DNA from: an uncultured Porphyromonadaceae bacterium
Lineage (GTDB): Bacteria; Bacteroidota; Bacteroidia; Bacteroidales; Barnesiellaceae_A
Assembly (NCBI GenBank): GCA_900538705.1
Contig: UPZG01000001.1
Location: forward strand, 682,001-746,000
Length of the DNA: 64,000 bases
Direction: 5' to 3'
Shown here piece by piece: positions 8,622 to 18,223 of the stretch. The notes beneath the pieces are model-generated. The model was not told the DNA's origin, did not search any database, and saw only the letters and a list, made by a program, of their open reading frames with translations. Both the position numbers and the translations under genes were made by a program. Within the stretch, counting starts at the first letter, position 1. The number at the start of each line of letters is the position of its first letter.

Positions 8622-9845
8622 ATGGATAACGAAAAAATTAAGCTCAATACCATTGAAGAGGCTATAGAAGAGTTCCGTAAAGGTAATTTCGTAATTGTCA
8701 TTGATGATGAAAATCGCGAGAACGAGGGCGATTTTATCATCGCTGCTGAAAAAATTACTCCTGAAAAGGTCAACTTCATGCTCTCTGTGGGGCGTGGTGT
8801 ACTGTGTGCCCCCATTACCGAAGAACGTTGCATGGAGCTGGAGCTTAACATGCAGGTTCTCGACAACACATCGCTGTTGGGTACTCCATTTACCGTTACC
8901 GTCGACCGTATAGGTGCGGGTTGTACTACGGGAGTTTCCATGTCAGACCGTGCCACTACTATCCGCTCACTGGCCGACCCCTCTATGAAACCCTCTGATT
9001 TTGGCCGTCCCGGGCATATCAATCCTCTACGAGCCCGCTCGCGAGGCGTTTTGGTGCGTGCAGGACACACTGAAGCGGCAGTCGATTTGGCACGTTTGGC
9101 CGGGTTGTATCCTGCTGCTGCTTTGATTGAGATTATCAACGAAGACGGTACGATGGCACGTATGCCCGAGTTGAGAAAAATAGCCGATAAGTATAATTTG
9201 AAATTTGTCTCTATCCGCGACCTTATTGCTTATCGCTTGAATCAAGAAGCCATCGTAGAACGTGGCGAAGAAGTAAATATGCCTACTGCCTACGGCGACT
9301 TCAGGCTTATTCCTTTCCGTCAGATTTCAAACGGTACCGAGCATATAGCCCTCATAAAAGGTTCGTGGGAACCCGATGAACCCATACTGGTACGCATGCA
9401 TTCGTCGTGTATGACGGGCGACATCTTCGGCTCGAAACGTTGTGATTGCGGAGAGCAACTTCACGAGGCCATGCGTAAAATAGATGCGGCCGGGAAAGGT
9501 GTGTTGGTATATATGAGTCAGGAAGGGCGTGGAATAGGCCTGATGAACAAGATACGCGCTTATAAGCTACAGGAAAATGGTTTCGACACGGTCGATGCTA
9601 ATCTGCACCTTGGTTTCAAGGCCGATGAGCGTACTTATGGTGTCGGGGCTTCTATTCTTAGAGACCTGGGCGTGCGAAACATTCGCCTTATGACAAACAA
9701 TCCTATGAAGCGCATAGGACTTGAAGGATATGGTATTACCATTGTTGAAAATGTCCCTATTGAAGTGAAACCCAATCGATATAATGAGAATTATCTGCAT
9801 ACCAAGAAAGAGCGGATGGGACACGATTTGCATCAAGTAGACTGA
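8622..9845 (+). CDS. ribBA: bifunctional DHBP synthase / GTP cyclohydrolase II
   Basis: Cytoplasmic riboflavin-pathway enzyme (407 residues) that makes 3,4-dihydroxy-2-butanone 4-phosphate from ribulose 5-phosphate and opens GTP to the pyrimidine precursor. The N-terminal RibB half carries the acidic metal loop DDENRENEGDF (about residues 25-35) and GHTEAAVDL; the C-terminal RibA half has the zinc-binding cysteines in SSCMTGDIFGSKRCDCG and the motif QEGRGIGL. The start at 8622 (MDNEKIKLNTIEEA) matches typical RibBA; an upstream in-frame ATG at 8598 would overlap the permease gene by 17 bases. Translational coupling with the permease is likely. Confidence 0.96.
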   Translation: MDNEKIKLNTIEEAIEEFRKGNFVIVIDDENRENEGDFIIAAEKITPEKVNFMLSVGRGVLCAPITEERCMELELNMQVLDNTSLLGTPFTVTVDRIGAGCTTGVSMSDRATTIRSLADPSMKPSDFGRPGHINPLRARSRGVLVRAGHTEAAVDLARLAGLYPAAALIEIINEDGTMARMPELRKIADKYNLKFVSIRDLIAYRLNQEAIVERGEEVNMPTAYGDFRLIPFRQISNGTEHIALIKGSWEPDEPILVRMHSSCMTGDIFGSKRCDCGEQLHEAMRKIDAAGKGVLVYMSQEGRGIGLMNKIRAYKLQENGFDTVDANLHLGFKADERTYGVGASILRDLGVRNIRLMTNNPMKRIGLEGYGITIVENVPIEVKPNRYNENYLHTKKERMGHDLHQVD

Positions 9846-9846
9846 C

Positions 9847-10482
9847 ATGTCTGACACTTACCTCACTATAGAAGCCATCGGCGAAGGCCTTTATAAAGAG
9901 AAAATGAGCCGATTTATCTCTTTTGCCGTACCGGTGGTTACCGTCGATGAGGCTCTCGCTTGTGTAGAACGTTACCGCAAGGAATACTATGATGCCCGTC
10001 ATGTCTGTTGGGCTTATATGATAGGGGCCGACCGCAAATGCTTTCGCAGCAACGATAACGGTGAGCCTTCGGGAACGGCCGGCAAACCCATTTTGGGACA
10101 AATCAATTCGGCCGGCCTTACCGATATCCTTGTTGTTGTGATACGCTACTTCGGTGGTATAAAGTTGGGTACAGGGGGGCTTATTGTGGCTTATCGTACT
10201 GCGGCAGCCGAGGCCATAGCTGCCAGTAAGGTGGTAGAGCGGCTCATAGAAGATTGCGTAAAGATACGTTTTGAGTATCCGCTCATGAATGAAGTGATGC
10301 GAATTGTCAAAGAGGAGCAGGCTGCTGTCGTATCTCAATCGTTTGAAATGGATTGTGAGATGACTCTCAGATTGCGACGCATGGCCATGCCACGATTGCG
10401 AGAACGGTTGGAGAATGTGCGAGGAGTGACATTGACTGAAGCGGGTGTCACCGACGACTCTGATGTACCCGATGCGTTATGA
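9847..10482 (+). CDS. yigZ: YigZ/IMPACT family protein
   Basis: Cytoplasmic protein of 211 residues in the UPF0029/IMPACT family. The N-terminal Impact domain is clear from SRFISFAVPV, the DARHVCWAYMIG block, DNGEPSGTAGKPIL and VIRYFGGIKLGTGGL (about residues 100-120), followed by a DUF1949-like C-terminal domain. The eukaryotic relative regulates GCN2; bacterial members are thought to bind nucleic acid or ribosomes, but their role is unsettled. The ATG overlaps no gene and starts one base after the ribBA stop codon, so the two are co-transcribed. Confidence 0.93.
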   Translation: MSDTYLTIEAIGEGLYKEKMSRFISFAVPVVTVDEALACVERYRKEYYDARHVCWAYMIGADRKCFRSNDNGEPSGTAGKPILGQINSAGLTDILVVVIRYFGGIKLGTGGLIVAYRTAAAEAIAASKVVERLIEDCVKIRFEYPLMNEVMRIVKEEQAAVVSQSFEMDCEMTLRLRRMAMPRLRERLENVRGVTLTEAGVTDDSDVPDAL

Positions 10483-10517
10483 AGGGTTATACCAGAGTAT
10501 TGCATATTACTTGCGAT

Positions 10518-11222
10518 TTACAGAATAAGCGATATTTCAGATAGCGAATGAATGGTGTGCTGGGGCGCTTCGCCGGTGTATCCTTTGCCATAACGGTCGA
10601 AGTAGATTTGTCCCCATCCGGCGTGTGCAGCCCCCATAATGTCGGTATCGTAATTGTCGCCAATCATTAATGAAGAAGCTGCGTCGCTGCCAGTAACTTC
10701 TAAGGCATAGTCGAAGATGCGGCGGTCGGGTTTGTTGATGCCTATCTCGTCTGAAAGGACAATACGCGAAAAGAATTGCGCTATTCCACCTGCCTGTAAT
10801 TTGCGAGCTTGTACCTCTATAAATCCATTGCTCAGAATATATAGCTTATAGTTTTTGTCTCGTAGATAGCATAGCATATCATAGGCCTGCGGTACAAGCT
10901 TAGTCTGTAGTGATAGCGTTTCCAGATAGCATTTGTTGATGTGCGTGGCGAGCTTGTTCTCTTTATCGATATATCCGCATTCTCGCAGCGGAAAGGCAAA
11001 CCGCTCTATGATAAGAAAATCGCGGCCTATTTTCCCGTGATGGTATAAGTTCCACAGTTCGGCATTTTTGGCATAATATAAGCTGCTGAAACGGTCGTAG
11101 TCGGAACAGATATTATGTAGGTGTAAATTTTCGTATGTCAAGGCCAATGCTATATGCGAATTGGCATTAAAGTCCCACACCGTATCGTCGAGATCGATGA
11201 AAATATGGTTATAACTTCTCAT
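10518..11222 (-). CDS. yjjG: HAD-type pyrimidine nucleotidase, YjjG family
   Basis: Cytoplasmic haloacid-dehalogenase phosphatase of 234 residues, most like the YjjG family that dephosphorylates non-canonical pyrimidine nucleotides. Motif I is FIDLDDTVWDF (nucleophile Asp about residue 10), motif II is LYILSNGF, motif III the Lys in GINKPDRRIFD, and motif IV GDNYDTDIMGA. A helical cap domain lies between motifs I and II. The start at 11222 places motif I at the N-terminus as expected; upstream in-frame ATGs would read through the end of the araC-type gene in another frame and are rejected. Confidence 0.9.
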   Translation of the reverse strand: MRSYNHIFIDLDDTVWDFNANSHIALALTYENLHLHNICSDYDRFSSLYYAKNAELWNLYHHGKIGRDFLIIERFAFPLRECGYIDKENKLATHINKCYLETLSLQTKLVPQAYDMLCYLRDKNYKLYILSNGFIEVQARKLQAGGIAQFFSRIVLSDEIGINKPDRRIFDYALEVTGSDAASSLMIGDNYDTDIMGAAHAGWGQIYFDRYGKGYTGEAPQHTIHSLSEISLIL

Positions 11223-11313
11223 ATCGGTGGCAAAGATAGTGCAAGACGGGGTAAAACGAAATAAAGCAGAGCTTAAATTACTTTTTCGAATCATTGCATC
11301 CGTGCCGTTTGCC

Positions 11314-12186
11314 TCAACGTTCGCGGTATTGCATGGGCGACATGCCGGTGTGGCGTTTGAAGAATTTTGAGAATGAAGCAATATCGGCAAAATGCAAGTC
11401 GTCGGCAATTTGTTGTATTTGCGTTTCATCCTTTGAAATAAGGCTGATGGCTTCGATGATAAGCTCCTCGCTGATAATTTCATATAGCGTTTTCCCGGTC
11501 GTGCTTTTTACAACGCGGCCCAAATGTTTAGGCGAGAGGTTGAGTTGCGAGGCGTAAAAATCTATTTCGTGTCGTTCTTTGCAGTTTTTGCGCACTAGGT
11601 CCATAAATCGGAATGTGATAATATCTTGTTTGCGCAAATAGTAATCATTGTTATGATGAATAACATGTTTGTTAAAAATATTTCCTACCTCATACATTAA
11701 ATTAAGGAACAGGTTGTTGGTGATTTCTTTGAAAAAGATGTGGTCTTTGCGAGAGATGTGTGCTTGTAAAATAGAAAGGTTGAGGCGTAGTACATGTGTA
11801 TCGTTTGTTGTAATTTGTAGTGAAGGTTGGAACGAGATGCGGTAAAAATAGGTTCGGGGTAATAGCCGAATACTTTGTATTGTGTTGCGTAAAAAGTCGT
11901 GATTGGCAAAAAGAACATAAAACGACAGGTCGGGAGAGCTTTCGATAAAACGGAAAGTCTTGTCGTTTGTAATATCGGCGAAGGTGTTTTTCCTGAAAAT
12001 ATACTCTCTATGATTGATTGATATAGTGATATTACCATTTATAATCAAAAGAAATGCATGTGTCCCCGATATGGGTATGTTGGCAAACGGTAGTATATTA
12101 TTGCCGTTGTATATAATTAATTGTTGAGGAATTTGTACTTTTGCATCGAATAACGCAAAAAGTTGCTGGAAAGAGGTTTGCTTCAT
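11314..12186 (-). CDS. AraC family transcriptional regulator
   Basis: Regulator of 290 residues with an N-terminal ligand-sensing half of AraC/cupin type (about residues 1-170) and a C-terminal double helix-turn-helix (about 190-290): LSPKHLGRVVKSTTGKTLYE forms the first HTH region and IADDLHFADIASFSKFFKRHTGMSPMQYR the second. It is divergent from the RND efflux operon with 176 bases between the start codons, the standard arrangement for a local regulator of that pump. Inducer and sign of control are unknown. Confidence 0.92.
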   Translation of the reverse strand: MKQTSFQQLFALFDAKVQIPQQLIIYNGNNILPFANIPISGTHAFLLIINGNITISINHREYIFRKNTFADITNDKTFRFIESSPDLSFYVLFANHDFLRNTIQSIRLLPRTYFYRISFQPSLQITTNDTHVLRLNLSILQAHISRKDHIFFKEITNNLFLNLMYEVGNIFNKHVIHHNNDYYLRKQDIITFRFMDLVRKNCKERHEIDFYASQLNLSPKHLGRVVKSTTGKTLYEIISEELIIEAISLISKDETQIQQIADDLHFADIASFSKFFKRHTGMSPMQYRER

Positions 12187-12211
12187 CTCGACGTCTCGTT
12201 TGTGTGGTTAA

Positions 12212-12230
12212 ATTGTCTTTCTTAGACAAT
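12212..12230. promoter_or_regulatory. inverted repeat in the AraC/efflux intergenic region
   Basis: ATTGTCT-N5-AGACAAT is a perfect 7-bp inverted repeat 26 bases upstream of the regulator start. It may be an operator for autoregulation, although AraC-type proteins more often bind direct repeats. Confidence 0.35.
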
Positions 12231-12362
12231 AAATTGGTCGAAACGATTAATTGTTATATGTGAAATAATCAAAAATGTCTTTTCTGGCAAAATGTATGCG
12301 CCGTTGATGCAAAATTGGAATAAGAAAAAAACGTTTATTTTGCGTGTTAAAAAAATAGGACT

Positions 12363-13466
12363 ATGGAGTTAAAAAAGTTAATTGTATTATCTGCTTGTTT
12401 ATTGCTGCTTGCAAGCTGTAAACAAGAGACGAGACAGGTTGAAGGCAATGGGTACAAATTGATGGAATTGGGAACCTCCGACAGAGAGCTGTCTGTAAAG
12501 TATTCCACCACATTGCAAGGTAGACAAGATGTTGAGATTAGACCTCAAGTTAGCGGCACAATTACACAAGTGTTGGTAAAAGAGGGTGCAAAAGTTCGCA
12601 AAGGACAAACTTTATTTGTTATAGATCCGGTTCCTTACAAAGCTGCATTACAAACGGCAAAGGCCGCTGTTGCTACAGCTGAGGCAAATGTTGCCACAGC
12701 TGAGTTGAATCTTGAGGGACGTCAGCAACTCTATGACCAAAAGGTTATCTCAGACTTTGAGTTGCGCACATCGCAAAACAATCTGCGTACTGCCGAGGCT
12801 GCATTGGCTCAGGCTCAAGCACAAGAGGTAGATGCTGCAAATAGTCTTTCTTATACCAATGTGACAAGCCCTGTTGATGGAGTCGCAGGTATTACTTCTT
12901 ATCGTGTGGGAGCATTGGTAAACTCCTCTATTACGGAGCCTTTGGTCAATGTATCTGACAACTCGGTTGTATATGCCTATTTCTCTATGGGTGAGAAACA
13001 AGTGCTTTCTTTGACTCGCCAATATGGCTCTATACAGAATGCCTTAGATTCTATGCCGGCTGTGACTTTACAGCTCAACGATGGCTCTATGTATGATACA
13101 AAGGGTAAAATTGATGTTATCAGCGGTATCGTAGATAATCAGACGGGTGCTGTAAGTTTCAGAGCTGTATTTGACAATAAAGATGGTCGCCTTATGAGTG
13201 GTGGGTCGGCCAATGTCATTATTCCATACGAAAAGAAAGGGTGCATCGTTATTCCGCAAGAAGCAACCTTTGAGATACAAGACAAAATTTATGCCTATAA
13301 GGTCGTTGATGGTAAGGCACAATCTGTACAGATCACAGTTTTTGCAATTAACGACGGACGTGAATATATAGTAGAAGACGGATTGTCGGTAGGAGATGTA
13401 ATCGTTGCCGAAGGTGCCGGATTGTTACGTGAAGGCACTGTCGTTTCTAACCAAGAAGCTGAATAA
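12363..13466 (+). CDS. RND efflux periplasmic adaptor lipoprotein
   Basis: Membrane-fusion protein of a tripartite RND efflux pump (367 residues, AcrA/MexA family). The lipobox LLLASC puts the lipidated Cys at residue 19, anchoring it to the inner membrane facing the periplasm. The order is as expected: biotinyl/lipoyl half-motif (VEIRPQVSGTITQVLVKEGAKVRKGQ, about 57-82), alpha-helical hairpin rich in Ala/Glu (about 95-155), the second lipoyl half (VTSPVDGVAGI) and beta-barrel and membrane-proximal domains. First gene of the operon; the transporter starts two bases after its stop codon. Confidence 0.95.
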   Translation: MELKKLIVLSACLLLLASCKQETRQVEGNGYKLMELGTSDRELSVKYSTTLQGRQDVEIRPQVSGTITQVLVKEGAKVRKGQTLFVIDPVPYKAALQTAKAAVATAEANVATAELNLEGRQQLYDQKVISDFELRTSQNNLRTAEAALAQAQAQEVDAANSLSYTNVTSPVDGVAGITSYRVGALVNSSITEPLVNVSDNSVVYAYFSMGEKQVLSLTRQYGSIQNALDSMPAVTLQLNDGSMYDTKGKIDVISGIVDNQTGAVSFRAVFDNKDGRLMSGGSANVIIPYEKKGCIVIPQEATFEIQDKIYAYKVVDGKAQSVQITVFAINDGREYIVEDGLSVGDVIVAEGAGLLREGTVVSNQEAE

Positions 13467-13468
13467 GT

Positions 13469-16400
13469 ATGAATCTAAAAACATTTATAGACCGTCCTAT
13501 ATTGTCGATGGTCATCTCGGCCGTTATTCTTATGGCCGGTTTGATAGGTCTTTTTTCTTTGCCAATAGAACAGTATCCTGATATAGCACCACCTACTATT
13601 AGTGTATCTACTACTTATGCTGGTGCTAATGCCGAAACTGTACAGAAGTCAGTTATCGTTCCCCTGGAAGAGGCTATCAATGGTGTGGAGAACATGACCT
13701 ATATGACCTCTACAGCCACTAATACCGGTAGTGCACGTATCACTGTATATTTTGAACAGGGCTCTGATCCTGATATGGCGGCTGTGAACGTACAAAACCG
13801 TGTTTCTACGGCTACGTCGCTTTTGCCTGCCGAGGTTACCCGTGTAGGTGTTACCACACAGAAGCGTCAAACCAGTATGTTGAAAATCTTCGGATTAAGC
13901 AGCCCTGACGGCTCTTATGACGAAAACTTCCTTACGAACTATCTGACTATCAACCTACGTCCTCAGATTATGCGTATAGCCGGTGTCGGTGACGTAGAAG
14001 TGATGGGTGGCGATTATGCCATGCGTATATGGCTTAAGCCAGATGTGATGGCACAATATGGGTTGGAACCCAGCGATGTATCTGCTGCCCTCTCAGACCA
14101 AAACGTGGAGTCTTCAGCAGGTTCACTGGGTGAAGACTCGAAAAATGTATACCAGTATACATTGAAATATCGTGGCCGTTTGGAAATGCCTGAAGAGTTT
14201 GGTGAGATAGTTATCAAGTCATTTGATGATGGTCGTATCTTACGACTCAAGGATGTGGCTGATATAGAATTAGGCCGTGTATCGTATGCCTACGCCGGAG
14301 GTATTAATGGTGTTCCCGGTGTATCGTGTATGATATATCAAGTTGCTGGTTCTAATGCCAACGAAATTATAGAGAACATAGACAAGTTCCTTGCAGAGAC
14401 CTCTAAGACTCTACCGAAGGGAATGGAAATTGTCGAGCTGATGAATACCAAAGACTTCCTCGATGCTTCTATCAATGAGGTTATAAAGACGCTTATAGAG
14501 GCTATTATATTGGTTGTGTTGGTAGTGTACTTCTTCTTGCAGAATCCTCGCTCGACGTTGATACCGACCATCAGTATTTTCGTTTCGCTTATAGGTACAT
14601 TTGCTGCTCTTTATGTGGCAGGATTTAGTATCAACCTGCTTACCCTTTTCGCCTTGGTTCTGGCTATTGGTACGATAGTCGATGATGCCATTATTGTGGT
14701 AGAGGCGGTTCAGGCGAGGTTCGATGCCGGATATCAGTCTCCATATAAAGCCGCGGTAGATGCCATGAGTGGTATTTCGTCGGCCATTGTAACCTCTACG
14801 TTGGTGTTTATGGCCGTGTTTGTTCCCGTATCGTTTATGGGAGGTACCTCAGGTGTATTCTATACGCAGTTTGGTGTTACAATGGCAGTGGCTGTAGGTA
14901 TATCGGCCATTAATGCCCTTACGATGTCTCCTGCGTTGTGTGCCTTGATATTAAAGCCCAATGAGGTTATTGAGGAGGGCAAGAAACCCGAGTTTTCTAC
15001 ACGCTTCCGTATGGCCTTCGATGCTGCATTTAGTAGAGTATTGGAGAAATATAAGACAGGTATTTCCTATTTTATACGTCACCGTTGGATTGCGGCAGGT
15101 CTCTTTGTGATAGCATGTGTGGTATTGGTTCTCTTGATGCGTTCAGCAAAGACCGGACTTGTGCCTTCTGAAGATACGGGTGCCTTGTTCGTATCTATTG
15201 ATGCCGTTCCTGGTAGTACCCTCTCAGAAACAGATAAAATCATAAGCGAGGTAGAACGTAGTATAGCCGATTTGCCACAAATACGGTCTTATAACAAGGT
15301 AGCCGGTTTCGGAATGGGTTCGGGTAACGGAGCTTCGCACGGTATGTTCATTATCCGACTGACAGATTGGAGTGAGCGTGAAGGAAAAGAGAACAGTGTT
15401 GATGCTGTTACACAAATGATATATGAGCGTACGGCACATATCAAGAATGCTCAGCTTTTCGTTTTTGCTCCGCCTATGATTGCCGGATATGGTACTGGTA
15501 ACAGTTTTGAGCTCTCTATTCAAGACCGTTCGGGAAGCGATATGGCAGCACTATCGGAGGTGACCAACAATTTCTTGCGCGCGCTTAATCAGCGACCCGA
15601 GATACAACGTGCCTATACGGCATTCAGTAACAATTTCCCGCAATATCGTATTGATATAGATGCTGCCCAGTGTATGAGAGCTGGTGTATCTACCGAGCAA
15701 GTATTATCGGTATTGACAGGATATTTCGGTAGCTCATACGTGTCGAACTTTAACCGATTCTCGAAATTGTATCGTGTAATTATACAAGCTCCTTCAGATT
15801 ACCGCAAGGATTTGCAGGCTCTCGATAATATATATGTGAAAGCGGCAGGAGGTATGGCGCCGGTAAGTCAGTTTGTAACACTTACCAAAACTTATGGAGC
15901 AGAATCGTTGGCACGTTTCAATATGTTCTCGTCTATCAGTGTTAATGGTATGCCTGCCGATGGATATAGTACCGGCGATGCTATTAATGCTATCAAGGAA
16001 GTTGCTGCGCAAACACTTCCTGTAGGCTATGGCTACGAATTTGGCGGTATGACTCGTGAGGAAGCCCAAATGGCCGGCTCCAATAGTACGGTGATGATAT
16101 ATGCCGTGTGTGTTTTGCTTATATACCTCATTTTGTGTGCCCTGTATGAGAGCTTGTTTGTCCCGTTTGCAGTTATATTGTCTGTACCGTTTGGTTTGAT
16201 GGGTAGCTTCTTATTTGCACGTATTTGGGGTATCGAAAACAACATTTATTTGCAAACCGGTTTGATTATGTTGATAGGTCTGTTGTCTAAGACAGCCATC
16301 CTTATTACCGAGTATGCTACAGAGGCACGTAAAAAAGGATTGTCTCTTACCGATGCTGCCGTAGAAGCTGCTTCTATACGTTTCCGTCCTATTTTGATGA

Positions 16401-16606
16401 CGGTACTTACGATGGTATTTGGTATGTTGCCGCTAATGTTTGCCAGTGGCGTAGGTGCCAATGGTAATAACTCTCTCGGTGTGGGAGTCGTAGGCGGTCT
16501 GGTCATAGGCTCTCTTGCACTTTTGTTTATAACACCTGCTTTCTTTATTGTATTCCAGTATGTCGAAGAGAAAGTTATGGGTAAAAGAAAGGAGGATAGA
16601 AAATGA
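13469..16606 (+). CDS. RND family efflux transporter, inner-membrane pump (HAE1)
   Basis: Proton-driven hydrophobe/amphiphile exporter of the AcrB type, 1045 residues, normal length. It starts MNLKTFIDRPILSMVISAVILMAG, followed by SLPIEQYPDIAPP and two repeats of large periplasmic loop plus membrane helices. TM4 carries the proton-relay acidic pair in TIVDDAIIVVEAV (about residues 405-417), and the later LLSKTAILITEYA segment (about 945) corresponds to TM10. It should export dyes, detergents, bile salts or antibiotics, but substrates cannot be read from sequence. It overlaps the next gene by 4 bases (ATGA). Confidence 0.97.
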   Translation: MNLKTFIDRPILSMVISAVILMAGLIGLFSLPIEQYPDIAPPTISVSTTYAGANAETVQKSVIVPLEEAINGVENMTYMTSTATNTGSARITVYFEQGSDPDMAAVNVQNRVSTATSLLPAEVTRVGVTTQKRQTSMLKIFGLSSPDGSYDENFLTNYLTINLRPQIMRIAGVGDVEVMGGDYAMRIWLKPDVMAQYGLEPSDVSAALSDQNVESSAGSLGEDSKNVYQYTLKYRGRLEMPEEFGEIVIKSFDDGRILRLKDVADIELGRVSYAYAGGINGVPGVSCMIYQVAGSNANEIIENIDKFLAETSKTLPKGMEIVELMNTKDFLDASINEVIKTLIEAIILVVLVVYFFLQNPRSTLIPTISIFVSLIGTFAALYVAGFSINLLTLFALVLAIGTIVDDAIIVVEAVQARFDAGYQSPYKAAVDAMSGISSAIVTSTLVFMAVFVPVSFMGGTSGVFYTQFGVTMAVAVGISAINALTMSPALCALILKPNEVIEEGKKPEFSTRFRMAFDAAFSRVLEKYKTGISYFIRHRWIAAGLFVIACVVLVLLMRSAKTGLVPSEDTGALFVSIDAVPGSTLSETDKIISEVERSIADLPQIRSYNKVAGFGMGSGNGASHGMFIIRLTDWSEREGKENSVDAVTQMIYERTAHIKNAQLFVFAPPMIAGYGTGNSFELSIQDRSGSDMAALSEVTNNFLRALNQRPEIQRAYTAFSNNFPQYRIDIDAAQCMRAGVSTEQVLSVLTGYFGSSYVSNFNRFSKLYRVIIQAPSDYRKDLQALDNIYVKAAGGMAPVSQFVTLTKTYGAESLARFNMFSSISVNGMPADGYSTGDAINAIKEVAAQTLPVGYGYEFGGMTREEAQMAGSNSTVMIYAVCVLLIYLILCALYESLFVPFAVILSVPFGLMGSFLFARIWGIENNIYLQTGLIMLIGLLSKTAILITEYATEARKKGLSLTDAAVEAASIRFRPILMTVLTMVFGMLPLMFASGVGANGNNSLGVGVVGGLVIGSLALLFITPAFFIVFQYVEEKVMGKRKEDRK

Positions 16607-17982
16607 AAAAGATAATATTGTTCTCGACACTCGTGTTGGCTTTGAATAGCTGTTCGATATATAAAAGTTACGAGCGGTCAGAGGAGATTACGACCGATGG
16701 TGTGTATCGTGATGTTGCAACAGATACGATTACAAACGATACGACCAACTTTGGCGATTTGCCATGGCGTGAACTTTTTAGAGACCCTCTGTTGCAGGGA
16801 CTTATCGAGGAAGGATTGGCTAACAATGTCGATTTGCAAACCGCTATCTTACGTGTAGATCAGGCTTCGGCGCAATTACTTTCGGCCAAATTGTCTTACT
16901 TACCGTCGTTGAATCTCACACCTCAAATTTCGGTAACGGGCGACGATGGTACGACTATTGCCCAAAGCTATGAGATACCCGTATCGGCAAGTTGGGAAAT
17001 AGATCTTTTTGGTAATTTGCTCAATGCCCATCGTGGAGCCAAGGCGACACTTTTGCAACAAGAGGCCTATAAGCAAGCAGTGCAGTCCTCTTTGGTAGCA
17101 TCTATTGCCAATAGTTATTATACGCTGCTCATGCTTGACCGTCAGATAGAGATTGCCGATGAGACTGTTGTTATATGGCGTGACCAAGTGAATACGCTTA
17201 CCACTATGCAGGCTGTAGGTATGGCTACATCGGCCGATGTGGCACAAGCTCGAGCCAGCTATGTATCGACCGAGGCTACACTTGTAGACCTGCAACGTCA
17301 ATGCCGTGAGACAGAAAATGCCCTTTGTGTTTTATTGGGCAAAGCCCCACAAAGACTCGAGCGTGGTCGCCTCGAAGACCAGCAGTTGCCTGAGCAGGTT
17401 GAGGTGGGCGTGCCGGCTTTGATGCTCTCTAACCGTCCTGACGTGATGCAAGCCGAGATGCAGTTGGCAAGTGCTTATTATACAACCAACCAAGCACGTG
17501 CGGCATTCTATCCCAAACTTACCCTTACGGGTAGTGCCGGATGGGTTGATGGTTTGGGACAGGTAGTCACTAACCCTGCCGGATGGATACTTTCGGCTGT
17601 AGCTTCGTTGACGCAACCTATCTTCAATCGTGGCCAACTTATATCGAATCTCCGCGTGTCGAAGGATGAGGAGCAAATAGCTTTGCTCAATTACAAGCAG
17701 TCTATTCTCGAGGCTGGTAAAGAGGTGAGCGATGCCTTATATGCAGCCGAGACTGCCGACCGTATGTTGCAATTGCGCACTCAGCAATGCGACGAATTGG
17801 AGAAAGCTGTTCTCTCGTCTGAGGCTTTATTCCGCGTGGGCGATGCCTCTTACATTGAGTTGCTCACTGCGCGTCAGTCGTTATTGAGTGCACAACTCAG
17901 TGAGGTAGCCGAGGCTGTGACCCGCATGCAATCGGTCGTTACGCTCTATAATGCCTTGGGCGGCGGTCGAACCGACAATTAA
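16603..17982 (+). CDS. outer-membrane efflux lipoprotein (TolC/NodT family)
   Basis: Outer-membrane channel of the RND pump, 459 residues, NodT/OprM-type. The lipobox LALNSC gives a lipidated Cys near residue 17. Two homologous OEP repeats are visible, each a long coiled-coil helix region with the SYLPSLNL / AFYPKLTLTGSAGW signature; the C-terminal half contains SLTQPIFNRGQL. The start codon overlaps the stop of the transporter gene, and a strong terminator follows, so the pump is a self-contained three-gene operon. Confidence 0.95.
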   Translation: MKKIILFSTLVLALNSCSIYKSYERSEEITTDGVYRDVATDTITNDTTNFGDLPWRELFRDPLLQGLIEEGLANNVDLQTAILRVDQASAQLLSAKLSYLPSLNLTPQISVTGDDGTTIAQSYEIPVSASWEIDLFGNLLNAHRGAKATLLQQEAYKQAVQSSLVASIANSYYTLLMLDRQIEIADETVVIWRDQVNTLTTMQAVGMATSADVAQARASYVSTEATLVDLQRQCRETENALCVLLGKAPQRLERGRLEDQQLPEQVEVGVPALMLSNRPDVMQAEMQLASAYYTTNQARAAFYPKLTLTGSAGWVDGLGQVVTNPAGWILSAVASLTQPIFNRGQLISNLRVSKDEEQIALLNYKQSILEAGKEVSDALYAAETADRMLQLRTQQCDELEKAVLSSEALFRVGDASYIELLTARQSLLSAQLSEVAEAVTRMQSVVTLYNALGGGRTDN

Positions 17983-18003
17983 CTTGTTTTCGTAGTTCCT
18001 ATA

Positions 18004-18050
18004 GGGGGGCTGTAGCTGGAGGAAATATCCGGTTATAGCCCCTCTTTTTT
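18004..18050 (+). terminator. rho-independent terminator of the efflux operon
   Basis: A 14-bp stem (GGGGCTGTAGCTGG with its partner, including G-U pairs) is followed by CTTTTTT. It starts about 20 bases after the stop codon of the outer-membrane gene. Confidence 0.85.
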
Positions 18051-18147
18051 ACCGGTAGAATTTATGATAGAGGGGCGCGACGTTGTTACGAGCTTGATTG
18101 ATAACTATGGAGAAACGATGTTCCCAAATAGTCATGCGTCGAGGCTG

Positions 18148-18198
18148 AAAAACATGAAGAAGGAGAGCTTCAACTTATAGCTGCAAGCTCTCCTTCTT
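18148..18198 (-). terminator. terminator of ddh
   Basis: A perfect 14-bp stem (AAGAAGGAGAGCTT and complement) with a 14-base loop. On the minus strand it is followed by CATGTTTTTC, about 26 bases after the ddh stop codon. Confidence 0.78.
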
Positions 18199-18223
18199 TA
18201 TAAATGAGTATAGAGTTATCTTG